A DNA stretch of 64,000 nt from CBDFGQ01 sp965247295 (GCA_965247295.1 CBDFGQ010000007.1:186001-250000), one strand, 5' to 3'; positions 1 to 8,830 are shown, counted from the first letter of the stretch. A program made the numbers and translations. Notes: generated from the sequence alone by a model not told the origin.

Positions 1-2
1 AG

Positions 3-1172
3 ATCGTAAACATGCGGGTGGCCCGCTACGCCGGCGCTCCCGTGCTATTGGTGGGTGACATCGACCGGGGAGGCGTTTTTGCTTTCCTGGTGGGGACACT
101 GGAGCTGCTGGAGCCAGAGGAGCGGGCGTGCATCAAGGCCTTTATCATCAACAAGTTCCGCGGCGACATCACCCTACTTGAGCCCGGATTACGCTGGCTA
201 GAGGACCGTACCGGCATACCCGTTGCCGGGGTGATTCCCTACTTTCGTGACATATACATACCCGAGGAGGACTCCGTCTCCGTCGAGGAGAGGCAAAGGC
301 TGAAGGGAAATAGCGACTATGTACTGGACATCGCTGTCATTGGCCTCCCCCATATCTCGAACTTCGATGATTTCGACCCCCTGAAGCGGGAAGAGGGCGT
401 GAGATTGCGTTACGTAGAGGCCAACGACACTCTCGGCGACCCGGACATGGTCATCTTGCCCGGCACCAAGACCACAGTGGCGGACCTGGAATGGCTGCGA
501 AGCACGGGCCTCGCCGGGCGCATTCAGGAGCTTCGCCGCGGGAGGAATACCGTCGTGATAGGCATCTGCGGCGGGTACCAGATGCTGGGGGCCCGTATCA
601 TGGACCCCGAAGGGGTCGAATCGCCGCAGCCGGAGACCGATGGGCTGGGCCTACTCCCCATAGATACCGTCTTTGAGGGTGACAAGGAGACCCACAGGGT
701 CAGGGCCACGGTGAGGGGTGCCGCCGGTATCCTCGAAGGTGCCGATGGACTCCCCGTGGAGGGGTACGAGATCCACATGGGCCGCTCCTTTTATCCCAAG
801 TCGCAAGGGAATCCGCCACCCGACCAGGTGAGCGAGAGCACTGGGCATATGGGTGTCACTGACGGCCCATTTCGCATACACGAGAGGTCTGGCCGGCACT
901 GGGAGCAGGGCGACGGTGCCATCGATCCCAGCGGCCGGGTGCTGGGTACCTATATCCACGGTCTTTTCCACAACGCCGGCCTGCGCCGGGCGGTCCTTCA
1001 TCGTCTCGCCGAAATGAAGGGTGTAGCTCTTCCAGGTGGGGAGGACGCCGGCGGCCACGAGGGCCCATATTCCAGGGATGTGGAGTATGACAAGCTGGCG
1101 GGCCTGGTGCGCGGCTGCCTAAACATGGACCTGGTTTACGAGCTGGCCGGCCTGGAGGTCGGCCGGCAGTGA
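3..1172 (+). CDS. cobQ: Cobyric acid synthase, C-terminal three quarters (5' cut by window edge)
   Basis: Glutamine-dependent amidation of adenosylcobyrinic acid a,c-diamide at four side chains, in cobalamin synthesis. The frame is open to the window edge and the first residues (IVNMRVARYAGAPVLLVGDIDRG) match the interior of CobQ, so the real start lies upstream; about 389 residues remain of a usual 480-500. Seen: the GDIDRGGVFA motif of the synthetase domain, then a class I glutamine amidotransferase domain with the nucleophile in GICGGYQMLG (Cys codon 567-569) and the catalytic His in YIHGLF (codon 957-959). The stop overlaps the GTG start of cobU by 4 nt, so the two are almost certainly co-translated. 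No cobalamin riboswitch is visible because the leader is outside the window. Confidence 0.97.
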   Translation: MVNMRVARYAGAPVLLVGDIDRGGVFAFLVGTLELLEPEERACIKAFIINKFRGDITLLEPGLRWLEDRTGIPVAGVIPYFRDIYIPEEDSVSVEERQRLKGNSDYVLDIAVIGLPHISNFDDFDPLKREEGVRLRYVEANDTLGDPDMVILPGTKTTVADLEWLRSTGLAGRIQELRRGRNTVVIGICGGYQMLGARIMDPEGVESPQPETDGLGLLPIDTVFEGDKETHRVRATVRGAAGILEGADGLPVEGYEIHMGRSFYPKSQGNPPPDQVSESTGHMGVTDGPFRIHERSGRHWEQGDGAIDPSGRVLGTYIHGLFHNAGLRRAVLHRLAEMKGVALPGGEDAGGHEGPYSRDVEYDKLAGLVRGCLNMDLVYELAGLEVGRQ

Positions 1173-1840
1173 GTAAACAGCTAGTCCTGGTGACCGGAGG
1201 GGCCAGGGCCGGGAAGAGCGACTTCGCCCAGCGCCTAGCCCTTTCTTTCTCTCAGCAGCGGGCCGGCCTTGACCCAGTCCAGTCGTCCAAGAGTCGTGGT
1301 GCCGAGGCTGAGGTTAGCGGGGGAGGGGTGCTCTTCGTAGCCACCGCCGAGGCCGTGGACGCCGAGATGGAGGAGCGCATCCGACGCCATCGCGCCTCAC
1401 GGCCTGCCGAGTGGCGCACCCTGGAAGAGCCTGTGAAACTTCCTGAGGCCATCCGGGCAGCCCTGGACCATCCCGAATCTGGGAAAGGGTACGGGGTGGT
1501 CCTGGTGGACTGCCTGAACCTCTGGGTGAGCAACCTCCTCTTTCAGCACGAGGGCGAAGGGTGGGCCGGCACGGAATCGGCCCTGGTCGAGGCGATGGGG
1601 CGTCTGCTCGACTGCTACCAGACGTTAGAGGCCAGCTTCATCCTGGTCACCAACGAGGTGGGGCTGGGGCTGGTGCCCTCCCATCCCCTGGGGAGGCAGT
1701 TCAGGGACGCCCTGGGCAAGGTGAACCAACTGGTGGCCGCGCGTTCCGACAAAGTGTATCTCCTGGTAGCGGGTCTTCCCCTGGAAGTGAAGGCCCTGAG
1801 CATTGGGCACCTACCTGGAACGGAGCTGCCCCGTTCATGA
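1169..1840 (+). CDS. cobU: Adenosylcobinamide kinase / adenosylcobinamide-phosphate guanylyltransferase
   Basis: Phosphorylates adenosylcobinamide and transfers GMP to it, a step of nucleotide-loop assembly in cobalamin synthesis. 223 residues, slightly longer than the usual 180-190. Seen: P-loop VTGGARAGKSDFAQ near the N-terminus, HRASRPAEWRTLEEP (guanylylation-site region with the conserved His), VLVDCLNLWVSNLL and the C-terminal TNEVGLGLVPSHPLGR block. Residues about 30-52 form a Ser/Gln/Gly-rich insertion between the P-loop helix and the next strand, which explains the extra length. GTG start inside the cobQ stop (GTGA). Confidence 0.95.
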   Translation: MSKQLVLVTGGARAGKSDFAQRLALSFSQQRAGLDPVQSSKSRGAEAEVSGGGVLFVATAEAVDAEMEERIRRHRASRPAEWRTLEEPVKLPEAIRAALDHPESGKGYGVVLVDCLNLWVSNLLFQHEGEGWAGTESALVEAMGRLLDCYQTLEASFILVTNEVGLGLVPSHPLGRQFRDALGKVNQLVAARSDKVYLLVAGLPLEVKALSIGHLPGTELPRS

Positions 1841-2069
1841 GGACGGAGTGACCTTCCACAGTTCCCGGGGCCATGTCTGCCGGTTCCTTGCAGTCGGCCT
1901 CCCCACGCCAAGCTAATAATTCCCACTCGCCCTGGAACCCAATAAGACCCACCACGAACCGTAGCCCTCGCGTCCAGGCGGCTTGCCTATGGCCCATCCA
2001 TATGTTAGCGTGTTGAAAACTATCTGCCCTGACCCGCGTGGGGAAGGGCGCTTTCCAATACGAAGGATC

Positions 2070-2378
2070 ATGATCAAGGCTGCGGCAGTATTCGCGCTCA
2101 TCGTCCTGGCACTAAGCCTGGGCATTACCCATGCCTCATCCTCAGAAATTTCCAGGTCTGTCCAGGGCGGGATCACCATCAACATCCTGCCCATCCAGGC
2201 CTCGGCCGACGTTGACCGCAACGGCATAGTGGACCAGGGGGACCTGGCGGCGGTCACCAAAGCGCTCGGCGTTGCCCCTGCCGGCGACGCAAGGGTGGAC
2301 ATTAACCACGACGGAATCGTGGATGTGGTGGACTTGGCCATAGTGGGCCAGTACCTTGGCGAGGAGGTCCCGGTATGA
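2070..2378 (+). CDS. Small exported dockerin-like (EF-hand repeat) protein
   Basis: 102 residues. A signal peptide or membrane anchor (MIKAAAVFALIVLALSLGITHA) is followed by two EF-hand-like calcium loops typical of type I dockerin repeats: DVDRNGIVDQGDLAAV and DINHDGIVDVVDLAIV, each followed by a short helix. I chose the ATG at 2070 because it begins the signal peptide and has a GAAGGA-type site just upstream; an in-frame ATG exists at 1983. The stop overlaps the start of the following FG-GAP gene by 4 nt (ATGA). No cohesin partner is in the window, so a cellulosome role is not implied. The segment SRSVQGGITINI resembles the start of the mature FG-GAP proteins next door. Confidence 0.8.
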   Translation: MIKAAAVFALIVLALSLGITHASSSEISRSVQGGITINILPIQASADVDRNGIVDQGDLAAVTKALGVAPAGDARVDINHDGIVDVVDLAIVGQYLGEEVPV

Positions 2379-4240
2379 CCATCAAGCTGAACCTCAGGAC
2401 GGGAGTCATCCTTTTGGCCGCGCTGGCCATTCTGATAGGGGGGATCGCCTACGCCGCCAGCCAGATCTCCCGGGGCGTGAGCGGGTCCTTCATCGTGGGG
2501 CAGGTGCAGACGGCGGCCGGGACCATACTGCTGTACAGCCAGATCACGCCCTCCAGCGCCGACCTGACCTCGGTGAACTTCGGGACGGGAGACATAGATG
2601 CCTTCGGTAACTTCGCCACCATTTCCACCATTCCCTTCTGGGCAGCCAACGGGGGTGGGGTGCCCTTCAACCTCACGGTGCAGGCCACGGATGTGGAGGT
2701 GTCCCGCAGCGGCAGCCCGATAGCGACTGGGAGCGGTATTCTGACCCTTCAAATGGGCCCCGCTGGCGGGCCGCTAGTGAAATATCCAGATCACGCTACC
2801 ACCATCGCAACCGGGGGCGACCCGGTGGCTATGGAGATGGAGCTTGAGTTTCTCCAGACCCCTGACCAGCTTGGGCTTACTGCAGGGGACCAGATATCCT
2901 TCACGGCTTTGTTCGCGGCCGACGCGTTGGTGGAGGTGGCGTATACTACCGGCGACGTGGACGGCGACGGCACGCCGGACTTTATAGTCGGTGCCAACTT
3001 TGCTGACCCGGGCGGGGTTACGAGTGCCGGCAGCGCCTACGTCTACTCCGGAGCGGATGGAAGTCTCATCCACCAGATAAACGGGACCAGTACCGGCGAC
3101 TACCTGGGCCGGTCGGTGGCCATGGTCGGCGACCTGGACGGGGACGGTTTTGAGGACTTCATCGTCGGAGCCTATAATGCCGATCCGGGTGGCAACTCTG
3201 GCGCCGGCAGCGCCTACATCTACTCCGGTGCAGACGCCAGGCTCATTCGCCAGATAAACGGCTCGGCCGCCGGCGATTCCTTCGGGTATTCCGTCGGCAG
3301 TGCCGGCGACGTCGATGGGGATGGGACGGGGGACCTGATCGTGGGGGCGACCGGCGCCGATCCCGGTGGTAACTTGAGCGCCGGCAGCGCGTACGTCTAC
3401 TCTGGCGCGGACGGATCCCTGATTCACCAGGTGGACGGGCAGTACAATGGACATGGCATAGGAAGGGCCGTCGCCGGGGCCGGGGACGTGAACGGGGACG
3501 GATTCGCTGACTTCATCCTGGGCACCTACCTGGCGGACCCCGGCACGACCAATGCCGGCAACGCCTATGTCTACTCGGGTGCCGACGGCGGCGTCCTCTA
3601 CACGAAGACGGGAGGCGCCAGCTTCAGGTGGCTGGGCCATTCCGTTTCTCCTGCCGGGGATGTCAACGCCGATGGGTATGCCGACTTCATGGTGGGCGTT
3701 CCCCTTGACGACCCCGCCGATATGACCAATGCAGGGACCGTTAGGGTGTACTCTGGCCTTAACGGGAGTCTTCTGCGGCAGTTAGAGGGCGCTGACACCG
3801 GGGACCGCTTCGGCCTGGCCGTTGCATCTGCGGGGGATGCCAACGGTGACGGCACTCTGGACTTCATCGTGGGGGCTTCCGCCGCCGACCCCGGCAGCTT
3901 GTCCCAAGCGGGAAGCGCTTACGTCCTATCAGGCGCCACCGGCGCGGTCATTCACCAGGTCGACGGTGCTGCCGCGGGCGACTACCTTGGCCATGCCGTT
4001 GCCGGTGTCGGGGACGTGGACCAGGATGGCAAGTCGGACTTCCTGATAGGGGCGTATGGTGCCGATCCTGGTGGCCGCACTGGCGCCGGGACCGCGTACA
4101 TATACTCAGGGGCCGATGAATCCCTCATCCACCAGGTTGACGGAGCTGCCACGGGCGACAACCTGGGGTCGTCGGTCGGCGGCCCTGCCAATCTGGCGGC
4201 GCAGGGTGAGGCGGGACCAGACGTCGAACCGGGGAAGTAG
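2375..4240 (+). CDS. Exported FG-GAP (integrin-alpha-like) seven-bladed propeller protein, copy 1
   Basis: 621 residues. An N-terminal hydrophobic segment (about residues 9-28) should export or anchor the protein. Residues about 30-185 form a module I do not recognise (starting GVSGSFIVGQVQTAAG, with WAANGGG) that the next gene shares. From about residue 190, seven FG-GAP repeats of about 59 residues follow, each with a calcium-loop-like DVDGDGTPDFIVGA and an SAYVYSGADGSLIHQ strand; the spacing of the Asp motif is about 177 bp (2954, 3131, 3308, 3485, 3659, 3836, 4013). Seven units fit one closed beta-propeller as in integrin alpha chains. Likely a surface or secreted calcium-binding adhesion protein; that role is inferred. 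Tandem paralogue of the gene at 4328. Confidence 0.9.
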   Translation: MTIKLNLRTGVILLAALAILIGGIAYAASQISRGVSGSFIVGQVQTAAGTILLYSQITPSSADLTSVNFGTGDIDAFGNFATISTIPFWAANGGGVPFNLTVQATDVEVSRSGSPIATGSGILTLQMGPAGGPLVKYPDHATTIATGGDPVAMEMELEFLQTPDQLGLTAGDQISFTALFAADALVEVAYTTGDVDGDGTPDFIVGANFADPGGVTSAGSAYVYSGADGSLIHQINGTSTGDYLGRSVAMVGDLDGDGFEDFIVGAYNADPGGNSGAGSAYIYSGADARLIRQINGSAAGDSFGYSVGSAGDVDGDGTGDLIVGATGADPGGNLSAGSAYVYSGADGSLIHQVDGQYNGHGIGRAVAGAGDVNGDGFADFILGTYLADPGTTNAGNAYVYSGADGGVLYTKTGGASFRWLGHSVSPAGDVNADGYADFMVGVPLDDPADMTNAGTVRVYSGLNGSLLRQLEGADTGDRFGLAVASAGDANGDGTLDFIVGASAADPGSLSQAGSAYVLSGATGAVIHQVDGAAAGDYLGHAVAGVGDVDQDGKSDFLIGAYGADPGGRTGAGTAYIYSGADESLIHQVDGAATGDNLGSSVGGPANLAAQGEAGPDVEPGK

Positions 4241-4245
4241 GGACT

Positions 4246-4285
4246 ATGCCAGCCCATACAGTAAACGCCGAACGCCTCAACGCCA
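4246..4285 (+). other. Stranded copy of the 5' end of the hydrolase gene (duplication scar)
   Basis: Positions 4247-4285 match 6203-6241 with a single difference (39 nt, mismatch at 4256/6212). The second site is the real start of the carbamoyl-amino-acid hydrolase (VPAPTVNAERLNA); here the same codons (MPAHTVNAERLNA) stop matching after 13 residues and run into the leader of the second FG-GAP gene. The simplest reading is a tandem duplication of an FG-GAP gene that carried the first codons of its downstream neighbour. Confidence 0.8.
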
Positions 4286-4327
4286 CCCGCCCATGGTGGC
4301 CTGAAACAAGGGTAAGGAGGGGCAGTC

Positions 4328-6178
4328 ATGAGAAGGGCGTTCAGCCTGAGGAACTTAGGCATCCTTGTGGCCGCTCTGGCAGTCCTGCTGGCGGCGGGCG
4401 CCTACGCCACCGCCACCTTCCTCGGGGAACGGTCGGTGAGCGGCTCCTTCGTGCTGGGCAAGGTGCAGACTACGGGCGATAACCTTCTCCTGTACAGCCA
4501 GGTCACGCCCTCCTCAGCCGACCTGACCACGGTGGACTTCGGGACGGGGGACATAAGCGTCACCGGCGACCTGGTGACGCCTCCGCGGGTGCTCTTATGG
4601 GCGGCCAACGGTGGGTCCGAGGCCTTCAAGCTGATGGTGGTGGCCACCGACGTAGTGGCAACACGGAACGGCAACACGGTAATCTCCGGGGATGGCATCC
4701 TGTCCTTGCTGATGGGCCCCCGAGGGGGCGTATTGCTTGCCTCGGCGGACCATGCCACCTTGATCAACCCAGGGGACTCGCCGGTGGCCCTGGATGCGGG
4801 GCTGATGTTTGCCCAAGCGCCGCAGCAACTGGGGCTTGTGGAGGGTGACCGGATAACCTTCACGGCGCTGTTCCGGGCAGAGCCGGTGATCATTGGCGGC
4901 CCCACCAGCGGCGACGTGAACGGCGACGGGTACGCCGACTTCATCGTGGGGGCGTTCCTGGACGATCCCGTCGGCGGTGGGACTGATGCCGGGAGCGCAT
5001 TCGTCTTCTCTGGGGCCGACGGCAGCCTGCTCTACCAGGTAAGCGGCGATACCGCGAGCGATTTCTTCGGCATTTCCGTTTCCGGGGCTGGGGACATGGA
5101 CGGGGATGGGAAGGCCGACTTCATCGTGGGGGCATACTTTGACGATCCCGCCGGCGGTGGGAGTAATGCAGGGAGCGCCTACGTCTTCTCCGGGGCCGAC
5201 GGCAGCCTCCTCTACCAGAGGACCGGCGATACCCCGGGCGATAGCTTCGGCGTCTCCGTTTCCGGGGCTGGTGACGTCAACGGAGATGGGAAGTCCGACT
5301 TCATCGTGGGGGCGTACCGTGACGATCCCGCCGGCGGTGGGACTGATGCCGGGAGCGCATTCGTCTTCTCCGGGGCCGACGGGAGCCTTCTCTACCAGAA
5401 GACCGGCGATACCGCGAGCGATAACTTCGGCTACTCCGTTTCCGGGGCTGGTGACGTGAACGGGGATGGGAAGGCTGACTTCATCGTGGGGGCGTACCGT
5501 GACGATCCCGTCGGCGGTGGGACTGATGCCGGGAGCGCCTACGTCTTCTCCGGGGCCGCCGGCAGCCTACTCTACCAGGTAAGCGGCGATACCGCGAGCG
5601 ATTTCTTCGGCTGGTCCGTTTCCGGGGCTGGTGACGTCAACGGAGATGGGAAGTCCGACTTCATCGTGGGGGCGCGGCTTGACGATCCCCCCGGCGGCGG
5701 GACTGATGCCGGGAGCGCCTACGTCTTCTCCGGGGCCGACGGCAGCCTCCTCTACCAGAGGACCGGCGATACCGCGGGCGATGAGTTCGGCTTTGCCGTT
5801 TCCATGGCTGGTGACGTCAACGGAGATGGGAAGGCCGACTTCATCGTGGGAGCGCACCTTGACGATCCGCCTGGCGGCGGGTCAGATGCTGGGAGTGCCT
5901 ACGTCTACTCCGGCTCCGATGGCCGCCTCCTCTACCACGTGACCGGAGATAGCGCCAGCGACACCTTCGGGATTTCTGTTTCCGGGCCCGGGGACGTGAA
6001 TCGTGATGGATTCACCGACTTCATCGTGGGGGCGTACCAGGACGATCCCGCCGGCGGTGGGACTGATGCCGGGAGCACATTCGTCTTCTCCGGGGCCGAC
6101 GGCAGCCTTCTCTATCAGAAAACGGGTGACAGCGCGAGCGATTGGTTCGGCTACTCCGTCGGCGGAGTGGGACCCTAA
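4328..6178 (+). CDS. Exported FG-GAP (integrin-alpha-like) propeller protein, copy 2, homogenised repeats
   Basis: 616 residues, with a strong ribosome site TAAGGAGG at 4313-4320. Hydrophobic N-terminus (about residues 10-30), then the same unknown module as copy 1 (GSFVLGKVQT, SSADLTTVDFGTGDI, WAANGG). From 4913 to 6172 there are seven repeats of exactly 180 bp (60 residues), which end just before the stop. Each carries DVNGDGKADFIVGA, a DDPxGGGTDAGSAYVFSG segment and SLLYQxTGDTASDxFG. The repeats are nearly identical at DNA level, far more alike than those of copy 1, so they have probably been homogenised recently by recombination. Predicted seven-bladed calcium-binding propeller at the cell surface; the ligand is unknown. 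Confidence 0.9.
   Translation: MRRAFSLRNLGILVAALAVLLAAGAYATATFLGERSVSGSFVLGKVQTTGDNLLLYSQVTPSSADLTTVDFGTGDISVTGDLVTPPRVLLWAANGGSEAFKLMVVATDVVATRNGNTVISGDGILSLLMGPRGGVLLASADHATLINPGDSPVALDAGLMFAQAPQQLGLVEGDRITFTALFRAEPVIIGGPTSGDVNGDGYADFIVGAFLDDPVGGGTDAGSAFVFSGADGSLLYQVSGDTASDFFGISVSGAGDMDGDGKADFIVGAYFDDPAGGGSNAGSAYVFSGADGSLLYQRTGDTPGDSFGVSVSGAGDVNGDGKSDFIVGAYRDDPAGGGTDAGSAFVFSGADGSLLYQKTGDTASDNFGYSVSGAGDVNGDGKADFIVGAYRDDPVGGGTDAGSAYVFSGAAGSLLYQVSGDTASDFFGWSVSGAGDVNGDGKSDFIVGARLDDPPGGGTDAGSAYVFSGADGSLLYQRTGDTAGDEFGFAVSMAGDVNGDGKADFIVGAHLDDPPGGGSDAGSAYVYSGSDGRLLYHVTGDSASDTFGISVSGPGDVNRDGFTDFIVGAYQDDPAGGGTDAGSTFVFSGADGSLLYQKTGDSASDWFGYSVGGVGP
4913..6172 (+). repeat. 7 x 180 bp in-frame coding tandem repeat
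   Basis: The Asp of the calcium motif falls at 4913, 5093, 5273, 5453, 5633, 5813 and 5993, exactly 180 bp apart. The core GACTTCATCGTGGG is repeated in all seven units. The first and the last two units differ most. One unit equals one propeller blade. Confidence 0.95.
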
Positions 6179-6198
6179 ACGCACGAGGGGAGGTGACA

Positions 6199-7440
6199 AT
6201 GGTGCCAGCCCCTACAGTAAACGCCGAACGCCTCAACGCCAGCCTGGTGGCCCTGGGGCGCATCGGCGAAACGCCCCAGGGGATGCAGCGGGTCGCCTAT
6301 TCGCCCTTGGACGTGGAGGGCAGGGCCTACGTGATGGAGCTGATGCGCCAGGCGGGCCTGAGCGTGCGGGTGGACCCCGGCGGGAACATCATCGGCCGGC
6401 TGGAAGGGCGGGAGTCCTCTCTCCCTGCCATCGCCATGGGCTCCCACGTGGACACGGTCCCCAACGGCGGTAAGTACGATGGGGCCCTGGGCTCCCTGAG
6501 CGCCATCGAGGTGGTCAGGACGCTAAAAGACCTGGGCACCGTCACCCGCCACCCCGTGGAGGTGCTGGTGTTCACCAACGAGGAGGGAACCAGCTTTAAC
6601 CGGTGGCTCCTGGGCAGCCGTGCCATGGCCGGGCTGTGGGAGGAGGGGGACTACGAGGCGGTGGACGGCGAAGGGGTCGGCATGGCGGAGCGGCTCAAGG
6701 CCATCGGCGGCGATATGTCCCGCGTAGCCGAGGCCGGGCGCGGTCGGGGGGAGCTGGATGCCTACCTGGAGCTGCACATAGAGCAGGGGCCGGTCCTCCA
6801 CCGGGATGGCATCCCCGTCGGGGTGGTCACCGGCATCACCGGAAGGGCCGTCTTCCAGGTTCGGGTCGTGGGGGCCGCCAATCACGCCGGCACGACTCCC
6901 ATGGATTCCCGCCGCGATGCCCTCCTGGCCGCCTCCAGACTTACCTTGGCCGTCAACTCCATAGTTACCCAGGAGGAGGTGTGCCGCGTTGGGACGGTGG
7001 GAACCGTGACGGCGAAGCCGGGGGCCGTCAACGTCATCCCAGGTGAGGTGGAGCTGGGGGTGGAGTTCAGGGATATCGACATGGCCAGCCTGGGGATCGC
7101 CGAGCGTCGCCTCAACGAGGCGGCCCAGGAGCTGAGCTCCGTCTCGGGTACGGAGATAGAGGTACTGCGGCTGGAGCTGGGCCAGTCGTGCCCCATCGGG
7201 ACCGGGATGCAGGAGGTGGTGGCCGAGGCCGCCGGGCGATTGGGGCTGGCGTCCCGGCCGGTCCCCAGCGGTGCGGGCCACGACGCCCAGGCCATGGCCA
7301 CTATTACTCAGTCAGGAATGATCTTCGTGCCCAGCGTGAACGGCATCAGCCACTCGCCCCAAGAATATACGACCCCGGAGGACTGCGCCAACGGGGCCAG
7401 CGTTCTGCTGAACTCGCTGCTTATCCTGGATGAGAGATAG
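6199..7440 (+). CDS. M20-family N-carbamoyl-L-amino-acid hydrolase / allantoate amidohydrolase-like
   Basis: 413 residues, cytoplasmic binuclear metallo-amidase of the hydantoinase/carbamoylase (HyuC/AllC) group; hydrolyses N-carbamoyl amino acids or ureido compounds. Seen: GSHVDTVPNGGKYDGALG (metal His and Asp), TNEEGTSFNRWLLGSR (metal Glu), ELHIEQGPVLH, the lid/dimer segment NHAGTTPMDSRRDAL, and SGAGHDAQAMA with GISHSPQEYT (last metal His). The ATG at 6199 follows GAGGGGAGGTG; a longer in-frame start at 6142 would overlap the FG-GAP gene and is disfavoured. The exact substrate cannot be told from sequence. Its first codons are duplicated at 4247-4285. Confidence 0.93.
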   Translation: MVPAPTVNAERLNASLVALGRIGETPQGMQRVAYSPLDVEGRAYVMELMRQAGLSVRVDPGGNIIGRLEGRESSLPAIAMGSHVDTVPNGGKYDGALGSLSAIEVVRTLKDLGTVTRHPVEVLVFTNEEGTSFNRWLLGSRAMAGLWEEGDYEAVDGEGVGMAERLKAIGGDMSRVAEAGRGRGELDAYLELHIEQGPVLHRDGIPVGVVTGITGRAVFQVRVVGAANHAGTTPMDSRRDALLAASRLTLAVNSIVTQEEVCRVGTVGTVTAKPGAVNVIPGEVELGVEFRDIDMASLGIAERRLNEAAQELSSVSGTEIEVLRLELGQSCPIGTGMQEVVAEAAGRLGLASRPVPSGAGHDAQAMATITQSGMIFVPSVNGISHSPQEYTTPEDCANGASVLLNSLLILDER

Positions 7441-7457
7441 GCGGAGGTTCCCTGTGC

Positions 7458-8636
7458 CTATCTGATGCGCCTCCCCCCCTGGAACACCGCCCAGACGTTG
7501 CGCAGCGTCCCCGGGTCCGAGTGGGGGTCGCCGTCTATAAGCACCACGTCGGCCTGCTTGCCCACCTCTATGGTGCCCACCTGGTCTAGAATGCCCAGGA
7601 GGTCGGCCGCGTCCCTAGTGGCCGACTCCAGCGCGGCCTTCGGGCTCATCCCCGCATCCACCATCAGCTCTATCTCCCGCGCTAAAAAACCGTGGCGCGC
7701 GGGGGACCCTCCGGCGTCTGTGCCGGCGGCTATCTTCACCCCCGCCTGTAGCGCCATCCGGAAGCTGGCCCTGGAGCTCTGCGTGCGACGCTCGTTGTCG
7801 GCCATTTGCTCCCTGGAGATTCCAAGCTGGCCTCCCAGCCGCTCTCGGGCGTCCCAGGTGGACATTGTGGGCACCATGTAGGTGCCCTTCTGGGCCATAA
7901 GCCGTACTGTCTCCTCGTCCAGATAGGTCCCGTGGTCCACTGAGTCCACCCCGGCCTCCACCGCCTGGCGGCTTCCCTCGAACCCGACGCAGTGGGCGGC
8001 GATCTTTAGCCCGGCGTCATGGGCGGCCCGGACCGCTACATCCAACGCCTCGGGGCCGAGGCTGCCGAACTGCTCGCCGCTGGCCGTCAGGCCCGTGGCG
8101 CCCACCTTGATAAGGCCCGCCCCCATGTCGATCTGGTCTCGGATGGCCAATACCAGCTCTTCGGCGGTCTCGGTCCGGCGGGTCAGGCCCGGAGGCCATG
8201 TCCCTGGAAACTGGAGCCACTCCCCGGCGGCGATGATACGGGGACCCGGGACCGCACCGGATGCAGTCTCCCGGGCGATACGGATGTTGATCCCGTACCG
8301 TGCGCCCACATCTCTGGCGGAGGTCACGCCTGCCATGAGGGCTCGCCTGGCGTTGCCCACCGCCTTCAGGGCAAAGACCTCGGCGGTGTCCCCCAGTAGG
8401 CGGTCCATGCTGTCCATGCCGCCGTCCCCGGTGAAGTGCTCATGGCAGTCTATCATTCCGGGGATGAGGGTCAGGCCCTCGCCGTTGATCTCCTCCTGGT
8501 GTACCTGCCTTCGAGGGCGGGCCGTCTCCTCGCCGATCCAGGCGATGACTCCGTTGGCTACTTCGACGCTGACCCGAGGCACTGGAGCCGAGCCGGTGCC
8601 ATCGATTAGCCGCACGTTTCGTATGACCAGGTCCAT
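7458..8636 (-). CDS. Metal-dependent amidohydrolase (imidazolonepropionase/prolidase-like)
   Basis: 392 residues of the amidohydrolase superfamily. Seen: N-terminal beta-sandwich start MDLVIRNVRLIDGTG, metal motif DCHEHFTGD, LIKVGATGL at the barrel centre (carbamylated-Lys strand), AAHCVG and DSVDHGTYLD (metal His residues), and the catalytic Asp in AAGTDAGGSP. The ATG at 8636 has AGAAGGGGG upstream; an extension to 8747 is open but lacks family similarity. Convergent with the hydrolase gene, 17 nt apart. The substrate is unknown; relatives hydrolyse dipeptides or cyclic amides. Confidence 0.9.
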   Translation of the reverse strand: MDLVIRNVRLIDGTGSAPVPRVSVEVANGVIAWIGEETARPRRQVHQEEINGEGLTLIPGMIDCHEHFTGDGGMDSMDRLLGDTAEVFALKAVGNARRALMAGVTSARDVGARYGINIRIARETASGAVPGPRIIAAGEWLQFPGTWPPGLTRRTETAEELVLAIRDQIDMGAGLIKVGATGLTASGEQFGSLGPEALDVAVRAAHDAGLKIAAHCVGFEGSRQAVEAGVDSVDHGTYLDEETVRLMAQKGTYMVPTMSTWDARERLGGQLGISREQMADNERRTQSSRASFRMALQAGVKIAAGTDAGGSPARHGFLAREIELMVDAGMSPKAALESATRDAADLLGILDQVGTIEVGKQADVVLIDGDPHSDPGTLRNVWAVFQGGRRIR

Positions 8637-8796
8637 GCTAGCCCCCTTCTCGTATCGGATGTCACTATGGGCACTTCTCGACAGCAGGTCGGGCGGAACA
8701 AAAGGTAAGGATAGCGGCATGCTACTATCGCCTCTACCTGGTGTCAAGCGCCACTCCCTGGCTCGTCACCAGAAGGCTGCCTGCTGGGGGAAGACG

Positions 8797-8805
8797 TGGT
8801 ACAAT
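8797..8805 (+). promoter_or_regulatory. Extended -10 promoter element
   Basis: TGGTACAAT is a TGn plus TACAAT extended -10. No good -35 is visible at 17 bp, which extended -10 promoters tolerate. Expected transcription start is about 8811, giving a leader of about 20 nt with AGGA at 8820-8823 before the ATG at 8831. Confidence 0.45.
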
Positions 8806-8830
8806 GACTCACCTTACTCAGGATGCCAGT

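Noticed and set aside
1841..2069. Promoter for the dockerin-like and FG-GAP genes
   Set aside because: TAATAA and TTGCAG hexamers occur but with a spacer of about 20 bp; not convincing.
1983..2069. N-terminal extension of the dockerin-like protein
   Set aside because: The extra 29 residues precede an otherwise perfect signal peptide, so the later ATG is preferred.
1913..4046. Long open frames on the minus strand opposite the FG-GAP genes
   Set aside because: They mirror the repetitive Gly/Asp codons of the plus-strand genes, have no ribosome sites and no recognisable motifs.
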